A stretch of 64,000 nt of DNA from Prochlorococcus sp. AG-402-B05 (GTDB taxonomy: Bacteria > Cyanobacteriota > Cyanobacteriia > PCC-6307 > Cyanobiaceae), in assembly GCA_003279635.1 (NCBI GenBank), contig QCHK01000005.1, positions 49,444 through 113,443 on the forward strand. Reading direction: 5' to 3'. The notes beneath the pieces were generated by a model. It searched no databases and had not been told where the DNA came from. It saw only the letters and a list, made by a program, of their open reading frames with translations. Each line of letters opens with the position of its first letter. The first letter of the stretch is position 1. The translations under genes and the position numbers were made by a program. Positions 1 to 8,402 of this stretch are shown here, piece by piece.

Positions 1-16
1 ATGATTTTCTGCTCTG

Positions 17-688
17 TTATCCAAAAAATAGAGGTTCATTTTTCTTGCTCCATGGTTCATTCTTTTTCATAACTATTGGATATTTCTCATGCGTAAAAAA
101 ATAATTTAACCAACAACATAAATATTGGATTTCATTGTTTTGGTTAAACTTTTTTATGTCAGCTATTCTAAATTGCCTTACAAATGGCCAGATAGCCCAA
201 TCAGCTAAGCTTTCTTTTGCATCAACAAGAAATAGCGATTTTCCTTCATTTGAAAATACTTTTAATCTTTCATTTAAAGATAAAAGTATTTTCATAGCTT
301 CAGAACGATGAGTTTCTGATTCTTCAATATTAAATCTAGATGCATATTTAAATCGATCCAAATGATATTTAAATGCAGTATCATTTATTTCTATAAGACT
401 CAATATTTGTTTTGAAATATCATTATCACTACCACAACAAAATAATTCATGCATATTCGATTTTTTGATACTCCAGATCATTATTTCTAGGCTCTCATCA
501 ATTACTTTATTTAAACTAGTCTTTAATACAGGTACAGTTGCTTTTTTAGAAATTTGAATTAATTCAATAGGCTTGTTCTTTAGTTCGACCTCTCTTAACT
601 CCACTACCTGATTGGTATTTAATAAAGCCCATCTAGCTCTAATTGCGTAAGGACATCGTCTAAAGCTATATAGAATATTGTGCTTCAT
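17..688 (-). CDS. Glutathione S-transferase family protein
   Basis: The N-terminus (YSFRRCPYAIRARWAL, about residues 7-22) is a thioredoxin-fold GST domain with a CPYA active-site motif, followed by a VPVLKT strand-turn (the usual cis-Pro glutathione-binding site) and an ESLEIM segment matching the E-S glutathione-contact motif. The rest is a helical GST C-terminal domain. The length (223 aa) is normal. It probably acts as a cytosolic thiol transferase or peroxide/xenobiotic-handling enzyme; the substrate cannot be read. The ATG start lies just before the fold and the stop is inside the window, so the gene is complete. It stands alone, divergent from the next gene. Confidence 0.8.
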   Translation of the reverse strand: MKHNILYSFRRCPYAIRARWALLNTNQVVELREVELKNKPIELIQISKKATVPVLKTSLNKVIDESLEIMIWSIKKSNMHELFCCGSDNDISKQILSLIEINDTAFKYHLDRFKYASRFNIEESETHRSEAMKILLSLNERLKVFSNEGKSLFLVDAKESLADWAIWPFVRQFRIADIKKFNQNNEIQYLCCWLNYFFTHEKYPIVMKKNEPWSKKNEPLFFG

Positions 689-857
689 AATTTTCCTGTT
701 AAAATCATCTTATCCCTTATGCCTAGTTATGATTAGTCATTAGTATTCATCGCAATAGAATATGCTTCACAAGTATATTCTTTATGGTTTTCTTTGGAAA
801 TTATATTTTACTATTAAAATATATTCCATTCGCTTCATTTTTCAAGAAAATTAAATT

Positions 858-1418
858 ATGTCAGGATTTGTTTATTTAATGAAAAATGGTGATTTATATA
901 AACTTGGATGTACCACTAATTTGAAAAGTGAGGCGAGTAAAATGAAACCAGGTGAAATAATTTCTTCTTTCAAAACTAATGATCCAAAATCTTTTGAAGT
1001 AAGATTGCTAAGGCTTTATAAGAAAAAAAGAATTCCGGATACGAACTATTTTCGTCTATCTGAATCAGAAGTTAATAATTGTAAAAAACATTTAGAAGGC
1101 AAAAGTAATTTTCCAAAAAGCTTAAATGATGAGTTAAGAATTGGATTAAATGGATCTTTGTTTTTCGGGGCTATAACTTTTCTGATTTCATTTCTTATTA
1201 ATAAGATGTTTATATTTAGTTTTTCTCTGTCAATATTATTTTCCTCTCTCCCTATGTGGTCGCTTGCAATTCTTGGTAGCTTTGGAGGTTATGATGCTGA
1301 TGATCTTACACTTTTCTCGACAGTTTCTAATAGATTTAAAGGTCTTTTGATAGCTATCTCTATGATTTCAGTTTCATATGTTCTATATACCTTTTCTCGC
1401 TTTGTAATTACTTTTTAA
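858..1418 (+). CDS. T5orf172/GIY-YIG-like domain fused to membrane segments
   Basis: The first 80 residues (GFVYLMKNGDLYKLGCTTN, then FEVRLLRLYKKKRIPDTNYFRLSESEV) match the T5orf172/Mug113 type of GIY-YIG-like domain: VYL strand, YKLG strand, and a downstream helix with FRL. Residues about 95-186 hold two or three hydrophobic stretches (LFFGAITFLISFLI, FIFSFSLSILFSSLPMWSLAILG, LLIAISMISVSYVLYTF), so the nuclease-like head is tethered to a membrane. The usual partner domains of this family are DNA-acting; activity here is unproven. Own ATG start, no operon partner. The family call is by motif, the function is unknown. Confidence 0.55.
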   Translation: MSGFVYLMKNGDLYKLGCTTNLKSEASKMKPGEIISSFKTNDPKSFEVRLLRLYKKKRIPDTNYFRLSESEVNNCKKHLEGKSNFPKSLNDELRIGLNGSLFFGAITFLISFLINKMFIFSFSLSILFSSLPMWSLAILGSFGGYDADDLTLFSTVSNRFKGLLIAISMISVSYVLYTFSRFVITF

Positions 1419-1517
1419 TCTAGACAATTATTTTTTATTTATATAATTTATAACTTCTTGCTCAATTATCAAATTGTAGCTATAAATATATTTAATAGGT
1501 AATGAGCTTAAGAAAGT

Positions 1518-1772
1518 ATGAACATTTCTGATTATCTTCAATTTTTAGAACCAATACAAGAACAGCTAAATAGGGTTTACTCAATTGCTTCATTGGCTCT
1601 TACAGTATTGGTTTGTTTATGGCTATTTAATTTTATAGTTGGTCTCATTCAAAGAACGTATTCAGTAGGTAAAGCAATAGGAGGGTTTTATAGAAACTAT
1701 TTTCATAAGTATCTCCGTCAGACAATTCTGGGAGTGTTGAATACATTAAAAAAAACTACTAATCCTATTTAA
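1518..1772 (+). CDS. Small single-pass membrane protein, unknown
   Basis: An 84-residue protein with one clear transmembrane helix (SIASLALTVLVCLWLFNFIVGLI, residues about 23-45) between a short acidic amphipathic N-terminus and a basic C-terminal tail (RTYSVGKAIGGFYRNYFHKYLR). I do not recognise the family. The positive C-terminal side suggests that the tail is cytoplasmic. It has an ATG start, lies about 100 bases after the T5orf172 gene on the same strand, and is followed by a convergent SDR gene. Codon use resembles its neighbours. Confidence 0.55.
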   Translation: MNISDYLQFLEPIQEQLNRVYSIASLALTVLVCLWLFNFIVGLIQRTYSVGKAIGGFYRNYFHKYLRQTILGVLNTLKKTTNPI

Positions 1773-1790
1773 AAAAATAAGATTTTTCTT

Positions 1791-2504
1791 CTAAATGTTT
1801 GTTTCAAGTTGACAATTTAGTGCGATTTCAAAAGGAATAGAACTGTTTGGTAAATCAAGCAAATTGGAGCAAATACTTGCAATATCATTTGCTTGTATCA
1901 TATCTTTTTTTGAAAAATGTTTTATTTCTTTTGCCATATCTGTATTGACCCAGCCTGGGCAAATAGCTGTAACTCTAATGCCTTTTTCCCATCCTTCATT
2001 TCTCATTGTTTGGCATAAGCTCATTAAAGCGAATTTACTCATTGAATATCCAGCTAAGTTACCTTTTGATCGTTTTCCACTCATTGACACTAATACAATA
2101 ATTCGTGCTGAATTACTTAGGGATAAATACTTCCAAGCATGTTTTGTTAGTATCCATGGTCCCATTACATTAACTTTCCATAGATCTTCAATATCTTTCA
2201 TTTCATTATCATTAAATAATAGATTTGTCCTTTTGAATATCCCAGCGCAATGAATAATAGTATCAACACTTTTAAAAGTTTCAAATGTTTTGTCTACCCA
2301 TATCTTTGATGAGTTTTGATCAGTTGCATCATAGTTGTGAACCATAAAACTATCTGAATTGTTTATTTTTGGATCTAATGGTGTATTAAATAAATTGTCT
2401 CTTTCTCTTACTCCTAAGCTTAATGAATGTCCTTGTTTAAGTAATTTTAATGCTATCGCTTTGCCTATACCTCTACTTGCTCCACTTATAAGAATTTTCC
2501 TCAT
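1791..2504 (-). CDS. Short-chain dehydrogenase/reductase
   Basis: Classical SDR: GASRGIGKA cofactor motif at the N-terminus, HCAG (NNAG equivalent) near residue 88, a Ser before the catalytic helix (VLVSMSGKRS) and YSMSK catalytic Tyr/Lys near residues 155-159, then CPGWVNTDM. At 237 aa it is a full single-domain SDR, likely using NAD(P)H; the substrate is unknown. Its start codon overlaps the stop of the lycopene cyclase gene by the ATGA tetranucleotide, so the two are translationally coupled. That suggests, without proof, a role near carotenoid or lipid metabolism. Confidence 0.85.
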   Translation of the reverse strand: MRKILISGASRGIGKAIALKLLKQGHSLSLGVRERDNLFNTPLDPKINNSDSFMVHNYDATDQNSSKIWVDKTFETFKSVDTIIHCAGIFKRTNLLFNDNEMKDIEDLWKVNVMGPWILTKHAWKYLSLSNSARIIVLVSMSGKRSKGNLAGYSMSKFALMSLCQTMRNEGWEKGIRVTAICPGWVNTDMAKEIKHFSKKDMIQANDIASICSNLLDLPNSSIPFEIALNCQLETNI

Positions 2505-3787
2505 TTATTATTAACTAACAATGCTTTAAATAATAAATTTAATTCTCTACCATGCATATTCATTAATCCTTGTTTGATAGTCCAGGGTGATTTCCTAAAC
2601 ATCTTCCACATTGCGGATATTAGTTCTTTAATGCTAAGAGTATTTGTAAGGAATCCATACCATTGTTTATTAGGTAAACTAAAAAATTCTATGAAAAATC
2701 CTCTTAGTAACTTCTCTTCAAAGCGCATCAATTTTTCTAATCCAAATTTATAAATAGCTTGTTTTCTTCTAAGTTCTGATGGCCATAAGGTTTGCCATCC
2801 TTTTTTTGCTAATGAAGCTGAGGATGCTTTTGGGTCTTTCATTGCTAATGAAAGGGCTTTGGCGACTTTAGGAGCTCTTCTTAATAGGCTTCCAACCATG
2901 TATCCAGATGCAGGATGTACCATCCCAGCAGAACCGCCAAATCCAAGGACCGGCTGTGTTAGGTCAGGGATTGGCATGTTCATTGGCAGATATGAACCAT
3001 GCTCTTCATGATCAAGACTTTTTATTTCTAAACCCCGAGTCTCTAATCTTTTTTCCAGTCTTCTTTTTAACTCATCAAGAGATACTGGAGGAAATAGACC
3101 CAAGGATGTTTCTTCTAAGAAAAACTTCCCATTTCCCATATCCATAGCGTATAAAAATGTTGGAGCTTCTTTTCTCTCCTCTGGATTTAAATGGTCGCAA
3201 CGATAATCCATTAAAACAAATTGGCCTTTCTCCACAGGGGGTGCGCTGAACTCCCCTACGATTCCGTAACAAGTTTGAACGGCTACTGGTCCTTGGTTAG
3301 GAGACTTAATGAAAACAGGTTTGTAGCCAGTTGCATCAATTACTACCCGAGCATTAAGTTCCTTTCCACTAGACGTTTTAACTGTGCTGGTTAATTGATT
3401 GGTTTCTAAATTGACTGCTGATCCTTTATGCCATTCTATTTCAGCATTTTTGCATTGTTCTAACCAATAAGCTTGTAATTTGTTTTTATCAAAAAGACCA
3501 TAATCTCTATTGTGTTTAGTGATTTCATTCTTTTTAGAATTTGGATCCTTGTCTCCCTCCCCAAAATAACTAATGGTATTTACCCATCTATGTTCAAGTA
3601 AATGACTCAGACCAAGTTCGTCAACTTCTTCACCCCAAATCCCATACGTGAAGGGCCAAGGTTCCTCTGGCGATTGTTCAGATAAGATTTCAACATCTAA
3701 GTTCTCTATCGCTAATGCTGCCGCTATTGATAAAGCGCCTGGGCCTGAGCCTAGTACTAGAGCATCTTTTAATGCACTAGTACTCAT
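2501..3787 (-). CDS. crtL: Lycopene cyclase (CrtL family)
   Basis: A flavoprotein with an N-terminal Rossmann motif (VLGSGPGALSIAAALA), the cyanobacterial/plant cyclase block EPWPFTYGIWGEEVDELGL, and the conserved FLYAMDMGNGKFFLEETSL and GGSAGMVHPASGYMVG regions. It closes the rings of lycopene at the thylakoid or cytoplasmic membrane to give beta- or epsilon-carotene. Prochlorococcus has two CrtL paralogues, beta-type and a bifunctional epsilon-type; I cannot tell from the sequence alone which this is. 428 aa is normal. The downstream SDR gene overlaps by four bases. The ATG precedes the flavin fold directly. Confidence 0.9.
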   Translation of the reverse strand: MSTSALKDALVLGSGPGALSIAAALAIENLDVEILSEQSPEEPWPFTYGIWGEEVDELGLSHLLEHRWVNTISYFGEGDKDPNSKKNEITKHNRDYGLFDKNKLQAYWLEQCKNAEIEWHKGSAVNLETNQLTSTVKTSSGKELNARVVIDATGYKPVFIKSPNQGPVAVQTCYGIVGEFSAPPVEKGQFVLMDYRCDHLNPEERKEAPTFLYAMDMGNGKFFLEETSLGLFPPVSLDELKRRLEKRLETRGLEIKSLDHEEHGSYLPMNMPIPDLTQPVLGFGGSAGMVHPASGYMVGSLLRRAPKVAKALSLAMKDPKASSASLAKKGWQTLWPSELRRKQAIYKFGLEKLMRFEEKLLRGFFIEFFSLPNKQWYGFLTNTLSIKELISAMWKMFRKSPWTIKQGLMNMHGRELNLLFKALLVNNK

Positions 3788-4065
3788 GGCTTCGCTTGAG
3801 GAGCGTGGTTATTTTCTTTCTCTTGGAGTCGAAAAATAGGATTAAATTTCTTAGAATTAAATTTAGTTATTTGATTGCCTCCCAGGTTTACCACTTTAAA
3901 CACCAATGTCTATAGAATCAACAATAGCTCGTGATGGCATTAAGAATGAGTTGTATTAATGTTTTTTATCAACTTAAGTATTTATGAAGAGTTTTCTATT
4001 AAAAATTGAAATAATATACAATTTAATTTAATTCCATAATCATTTAATTTTAAAATTAGAAATTC

Positions 4066-5088
4066 ATGAAAGAAAAATCATATATTTTCAAAAGAGATAA
4101 ACCTTTAACTATTTTTATAACAGGTGGTTCATCGGGTATCGGTTTTCAAGCAGTTTTAAAATTAATTTCCCTTGGTCATAATATAATTATACCTTGTAAA
4201 AATATATCTCGAGCGAATGAAGTATTAACTAATTTATTTAATCATTCTTTAGATAAATCCTCTAACAAAGGAAAGATTTTCACTCCAATAATGGATCTTT
4301 CTGATTTGAATAGTATTGATTCTTTATGTTCTGAGGTTAAAAATAGACGTTGGAAAATTGATGTTTTAATTTTGAATGCTGGTCTTCAATATACAGGATC
4401 AAAAACACCTAGATGGTCCACTCAAGGAATAGAATTAACTTTTGCCGTTAACCATTTATCACATTTTTATCTGACACAAAAGATTTTACCTTTTATAGAT
4501 ATAAGCAATGATCCCAAAATAATTATTACTTCTTCAGAAGTTCATAATCCTAACAGTGGTGGAGGTAAAGTAGGAGCTAGGGCAAACTTAGGAAGCTTAA
4601 AAGGATTAGAATCTGGTGCAGGTTTTGAAATGATTGATGGAAATAAATTTAATGCAGATAAAGCATATAAAGATAGTAAATTATGTAATATAATGTTTGC
4701 AAGAAAGTTAAGTGATTATTTGATTAGCAGAAAATTATCAATACCAGTTATTGCATGGGCACCAGGCTTGGTTATCTCTAGAGATAACCAAGGCTTTTTT
4801 AGGTATAGCAGAAAATATAATCAATTAGGCCAAGTATTATTTGCTTTTTTAGCTAGAGATATTTTAAGAATAACAACATCAAATATAAATGCAGGTTTAC
4901 TTTTAAGTAATCTAGCTTTTTTATGTAAATATAGAAAACCTGGTTTCAATTATTATAGTAATAAAATTATTTCATCAGGTAAATTCATTTTTGAAGAGAC
5001 TGAAATCAGTAATGATGCTCAAAGAGGAGATTTATCAGATAATTTATGGGAGTTATCTCAATCCTTAATAAACAATTCACTTAAATAG
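4066..5088 (+). CDS. LPOR-like short-chain dehydrogenase
   Basis: An SDR of 340 aa with GGSSGIGFQA at the cofactor site, LILNAGLQYTG, NHLSHFYLTQKILPF and the catalytic YKDSKLCNIMFARKL. The YKDSKLCN block and the overall length resemble light-dependent protochlorophyllide oxidoreductase (LPOR) more than ordinary 250-aa SDRs. It is divergent from true LPOR elsewhere: an altered N-terminus and a lysine-rich, low-complexity tail. It may act on a large hydrophobic substrate such as a tetrapyrrole or retinoid, but that is inference. Preceded by about 280 bases of AT-rich spacer; its 3' end forms one arm of a palindrome shared with the mscS-like gene. Confidence 0.75.
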   Translation: MKEKSYIFKRDKPLTIFITGGSSGIGFQAVLKLISLGHNIIIPCKNISRANEVLTNLFNHSLDKSSNKGKIFTPIMDLSDLNSIDSLCSEVKNRRWKIDVLILNAGLQYTGSKTPRWSTQGIELTFAVNHLSHFYLTQKILPFIDISNDPKIIITSSEVHNPNSGGGKVGARANLGSLKGLESGAGFEMIDGNKFNADKAYKDSKLCNIMFARKLSDYLISRKLSIPVIAWAPGLVISRDNQGFFRYSRKYNQLGQVLFAFLARDILRITTSNINAGLLLSNLAFLCKYRKPGFNYYSNKIISSGKFIFEETEISNDAQRGDLSDNLWELSQSLINNSLK

Positions 5089-5116
5089 ATATCTTATCTA
5101 TTTAAGTGAATTGTTT
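5070..5116. terminator. Palindromic bidirectional terminator inside both coding ends
   Basis: Two perfect 22-base arms (beginning AAACAATTCACTTAAATAG) are separated by TCT. The left arm carries the last codons and stop of the LPOR-like gene (ending NNSLK); the right arm, read on the other strand, carries the last codons of the mscS-like gene (ending TIHLNR). It probably terminates both convergent transcripts although U-tracts are weak. Confidence 0.6.
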
Positions 5117-6110
5117 GTGTTGGATATGCGAAGTTAATATTTTCATTTTGGAATTTCTTCATGATCTCTAGATTAATTTCTTGCTGAGCTGACATTGCTA
5201 GAAGGTAATCACTTGTTGGAATGTAATAGACAAGTTCAAAATCAAGACTGCTCTTTGCGAATTCGATAAAATGACATCGGTCGAAGATCGCATTTTCAGT
5301 TTTATCAACGATATTTTTTATCAGCATAGGTATGCTTTTTGTTTGGTCATATGTGGTTTCATAGACAACACCTAACTTATGAACCAGTCTTCTTTTTTTC
5401 ATCTCAGCATAATTAGAGATTACTCCATTTGTGAGTCGGCTATTGCTCATTACTATTGCTTCTCCGTTTATACTTCTTAAGCGTGTTGATCTAACACCTA
5501 CTCTCTCAACTTTTGCCCAGATCCCATCAATATGAATAAACTGTCCACTTTGAAATGGTTTATCTAGGAGGATCGTTATGTATTCGAAAAACTCTTGAAC
5601 TGGTTCCTTTAAAGCAAGTCCAGCTCCTATACCTCCTGCACTTAAAAGAGCCCAAATGGCTGCCATTTGGACACCCATGTTTTGAAGGTAAAAAATAACT
5701 CCTAGACTCCAAACAGACGCCCCAACCATTGGACTAAGTGAACGAATCATTTCACTTATGGATTGATCATTAATTTTACTTGCCCATCTTTGTATTATTT
5801 TTAAAAATACTCTATTTATAAATCTGACAATATAAATAAGGCATAGAAACTTACTAATACCAATTAATGTCTTATCAACTATTCCACCAATTAGTAAGAC
5901 TTTCCATGCAACGATGAAACTTAGTATAAACCCTAAAGGTTTAATTATTTCAATTAAAAGTGTAGCTATGTAGTCATCAGTTTTGCTTTGAGTCGCAGAG
6001 GTTATTCTCCTTAAAACCTTTTTTAGGATTTTTGGACTCACCAAGGAAATAATGCAACCTACGCTAAAAGTAAGTAATGAAATAATTATGTTTTTATAAA
6101 AATCGTCCAT
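5094..6110 (-). CDS. Small-conductance mechanosensitive channel (MscS family)
   Basis: Membrane protein of 338 aa with about four hydrophobic helices in the first 155 residues, then the pore-lining helix rich in Gly/Ala (MAAIWALLSAGGIGAGLALKEPVQEFF) and the MscS beta domain (ILLDKPFQSGQFIHIDGIWAKVERVGVRSTRLRSINGEAIVMSNSRL). A C-terminal alpha/beta domain follows. It would release solutes from the cytoplasm on hypo-osmotic shock. ATG start and full length. Convergent with the LPOR-like gene; the stop lies in the shared hairpin. It is one of several osmotic-stress genes in the first 12 kb. Confidence 0.88.
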   Translation of the reverse strand: MDDFYKNIIISLLTFSVGCIISLVSPKILKKVLRRITSATQSKTDDYIATLLIEIIKPLGFILSFIVAWKVLLIGGIVDKTLIGISKFLCLIYIVRFINRVFLKIIQRWASKINDQSISEMIRSLSPMVGASVWSLGVIFYLQNMGVQMAAIWALLSAGGIGAGLALKEPVQEFFEYITILLDKPFQSGQFIHIDGIWAKVERVGVRSTRLRSINGEAIVMSNSRLTNGVISNYAEMKKRRLVHKLGVVYETTYDQTKSIPMLIKNIVDKTENAIFDRCHFIEFAKSSLDFELVYYIPTSDYLLAMSAQQEINLEIMKKFQNENINFAYPTQTIHLNR

Positions 6111-6175
6111 GATGTAAGATTGCTTTTCTTCAGACTGCCTGAAAAAATTGATTTGTCTAGATATTTTCTAATTAT

Positions 6176-6784
6176 TTAATTTGAAAATGAATTTTTTAAA
6201 ATTTTACTAACCTCCCTAAATTCTTTTCTATTAGAGGTCTTACATAATTCACATATTATACTTTCAGTTGTGGATGCAACTGCACCAGATAATATAAGCC
6301 TTAAAAAAGCAGTATCATTGTCCATTTCATTTCTACTTCCAATAGCATCTCTTGGGATTAAAATGTTTAATCCTTTTTGTAAAAGGTCCATCGATGTTTG
6401 AAGAACACATATATGACTCTCAATCCCACTAACTATAATATTTTTAAAATTATAATTATGAATATAATTAATAAAGTGCTTATTGTTCATACAACTAAAT
6501 TCCATTTTTTCAAATTTAGGATATTCATTATTATCTGATATAGATTCAAGAGTCTTCCCGAGTTTCAATGGATTTTGTTCCGTAATGGCGATACGAACAT
6601 TAAGTAACTTACAGGTATCAATAAGCTTTTTTATGTTAAATATTAATTGTTGATTGCCTTTTATATTCTTTATAAGCTTTTGTTGCATATCTACTATAAG
6701 TAATAATGTTTCATCCTCTACTATTATTTTATTATTATTATTCGCATTGATTAGATTTGGATTTTTTTTTAAGAATTGATCCAT
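6176..6784 (-). CDS. Isochorismatase-family cysteine hydrolase
   Basis: The central alpha/beta fold shows the family triad: Asp in LLIVDMQQKLI (near residue 30), a basic/Glu patch at ITEQNPLKLGKTL, and nucleophilic Cys in SGIESHICVLQTSMDLL (near residue 125). 202 aa is typical of YcaC-like cytosolic amidohydrolases. The substrate is unknown. The first 20 residues (Asn-rich) are outside the fold, so a start further in is possible. It sits 65 bases upstream of the mscS-like gene on the same strand and may share its transcript. A strongly A/T-rich stretch of AAT codons lies near the start. Confidence 0.8.
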   Translation of the reverse strand: MDQFLKKNPNLINANNNNKIIVEDETLLLIVDMQQKLIKNIKGNQQLIFNIKKLIDTCKLLNVRIAITEQNPLKLGKTLESISDNNEYPKFEKMEFSCMNNKHFINYIHNYNFKNIIVSGIESHICVLQTSMDLLQKGLNILIPRDAIGSRNEMDNDTAFLRLILSGAVASTTESIICELCKTSNRKEFREVSKILKNSFSN

Positions 6785-6887
6785 CTTAGAATTTCTTTCT
6801 GCTTATCTAAATATAAATCATCTAATAAATTTAGACATAATTTTTATCGAAAAAAATTTAAATAAGCTTTCCTTTTGTTGCGAGCTG

Positions 6888-6913
6888 TTCTCATTACGCT
6901 ATACTATTGAGAA
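6888..6913. promoter_or_regulatory. Inverted repeat over the -10 box of the Fur-family gene
   Basis: TTCTCATTA and TATTGAGAA are 9-base half-sites matching at 8 positions with an 8-base spacer. The -10-like TATACT (6900-6905) lies within, with a TTGCGA -35-like box 16 bases upstream of it. The position is that of an autoregulatory operator. It does not match the textbook Fur 19-mer, so the regulator is inferred. Confidence 0.45.
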
Positions 6914-6920
6914 AGCCAAG

Positions 6921-7385
6921 TTGATATTGATTTCTCCCCCTTCCTATCGAAGTCATCCTTCTCCTTTTGAATCTGGCCTTCGTTCAGATGGTAAAAGAAT
7001 GACCCCTCAAAGGAAAAAGGTTCTTTCTTTGTTTGAAGAGATTGGCTCTGGAATCCATCTCAGTGCGGAGGAGGTACATTCCAAGTTAACAATTTCTGGG
7101 GAGAAGGTTTCTCTTGCGACTATTTACAGAACTTTAAGACTCTTGGTCAAGATGACCTTCCTTAATGAACTTGATTTAAGTGAGGGAGGAAATAGGTTCG
7201 AATTGCTTAGTCATGACCATCCAGATCATCATCATTTGATTTGTATTCGTTGTGGTAGAACAGAAGAGTTTGAAAATAATAATGTTATTAATGCTGGTAA
7301 AGAAGCAGCTACAAACTTTGGATTTAAATTATTGGAGTCATCGTTAAACGTGAGGGCATTATGTCCAAAGTGTTCTAACAAATAA
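6921..7385 (+). CDS. Fur-family metalloregulator (Fur/Zur/PerR type)
   Basis: Winged-helix DNA-binding domain with MTPQRKKVLSLFEE and VSLATIYRTLRLLVKM (recognition helix), then a dimerisation/metal domain with the His-rich HDHPDHHHLICIRCG and a C-terminal CPKC. Both CxxC pairs for the structural zinc site are intact. 154 aa is normal. Whether it senses Fe, Zn or peroxide cannot be settled by eye; marine picocyanobacteria carry several paralogues. The TTG start gives a 25-residue N-terminal extension; no ATG is nearer than TPQR. The operator-like palindrome just upstream suggests autoregulation. Confidence 0.88.
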   Translation: MILISPPSYRSHPSPFESGLRSDGKRMTPQRKKVLSLFEEIGSGIHLSAEEVHSKLTISGEKVSLATIYRTLRLLVKMTFLNELDLSEGGNRFELLSHDHPDHHHLICIRCGRTEEFENNNVINAGKEAATNFGFKLLESSLNVRALCPKCSNK

Positions 7386-7393
7386 AACTTTTT

Positions 7394-8338
7394 TTAAGTT
7401 AATTCTCCACCACAACTTGAACCAGCTCCAGCAGTACATCCAAAGCAATGATTCCCTATTGAAATAGGATTATTCTTTAAAGAGACAAGTGGAATCAATA
7501 GATCATTCAAATGCTTCACTTTACCATTTCTCTTCATTCCAAGTTGTTGGTTGAAATCACAATCATATAAATAACCTTTCCAATCAACACTAAGAGTTGA
7601 TCTACACATTACTGAATTAAGATTTCCTGGATTATGATTATCTTTGAGTAATTTATTATACTCTTCTAGTTTTCCAATTATCTTTAAATAGTTCTCATAT
7701 CTATTAATTGGCATATTCGCAATAACATATAAATTCGAGAAAAAAATACCATACCTTTCTTTTAGTTCTCGTCTATAAGTATCTTCTAGCTCTTTTTGAG
7801 ATGGTGGAAGTTGTGGTGTACTTGGATTATAGACTAGATTCAAAAGCAGACCTTTATCTTTTATGCCGTAACCTAAATTGTTAAGCTGTTTAAGAGCTAA
7901 TATACTTTTTTCAAAAACACCTTTTCCTCGTTGTTTGTCTACATTGCCTTCTAGATAACAAGGAAGTGATGCAGTTATTTGTACTTTATTTGATGATAAA
8001 AAACCTGCTAAACTTTCGTAACCTGGCTCTTTAAGTATTGTTAAATTACATCTGTCCATTACTTCAACATTAAGACTACGTACTTCTATTACTAATTGTT
8101 TGAATTTAGGATGAAGCTCGGGGGCTCCTCCGGTAATATCTAGAAGCTTAATATTGTTAGCTTTGATGACTTTAGGTATAAGATGTATAATTTCATCGCT
8201 CATCATTTCTGTTCTGCTTGGACTAGAATCAACGTGACAATGATTGCAGGCTTGATTACATTTATAACCTATGTTTACTTGCAAAGTATCAAGATAGTCT
8301 CTTTTGATTTTTGGGAATTTTTTTTTAGTTATCTCCAT
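7394..8338 (-). CDS. arsS: Radical SAM/Cys-rich protein, ArsS type
   Basis: The N-terminal LQVNIGYKCNQACNHCHVDSSP contains the CxxxCxxC cluster motif in the form typical of the ArsS family (arsenosugar biosynthesis radical SAM). The C-terminus has the family's Cys-rich block: CRSTLSVDWKGYLYDCDFNQQLG and HCFGCTAGAGSSCGG. Family members are thought to put the deoxyadenosyl group on dimethylarsenate. 314 aa is full length. The usual partner arsM methyltransferase is not adjacent, so the arsenosugar role rests on family membership. It ends 9 bases from the end of the Fur-family gene and starts with ATG. Confidence 0.82.
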   Translation of the reverse strand: MEITKKKFPKIKRDYLDTLQVNIGYKCNQACNHCHVDSSPSRTEMMSDEIIHLIPKVIKANNIKLLDITGGAPELHPKFKQLVIEVRSLNVEVMDRCNLTILKEPGYESLAGFLSSNKVQITASLPCYLEGNVDKQRGKGVFEKSILALKQLNNLGYGIKDKGLLLNLVYNPSTPQLPPSQKELEDTYRRELKERYGIFFSNLYVIANMPINRYENYLKIIGKLEEYNKLLKDNHNPGNLNSVMCRSTLSVDWKGYLYDCDFNQQLGMKRNGKVKHLNDLLIPLVSLKNNPISIGNHCFGCTAGAGSSCGGELT

Positions 8339-8402
8339 AAAAATCTATATATAAAAAACATCATATGTCATTATAGTTAAAATATTTATTTAAGTGTGAA
8401 TT

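Noticed and set aside
1864-2253. 129-aa plus-strand ORF
   Set aside because: Antisense shadow of the SDR gene, which has full catalytic motifs on the other strand.
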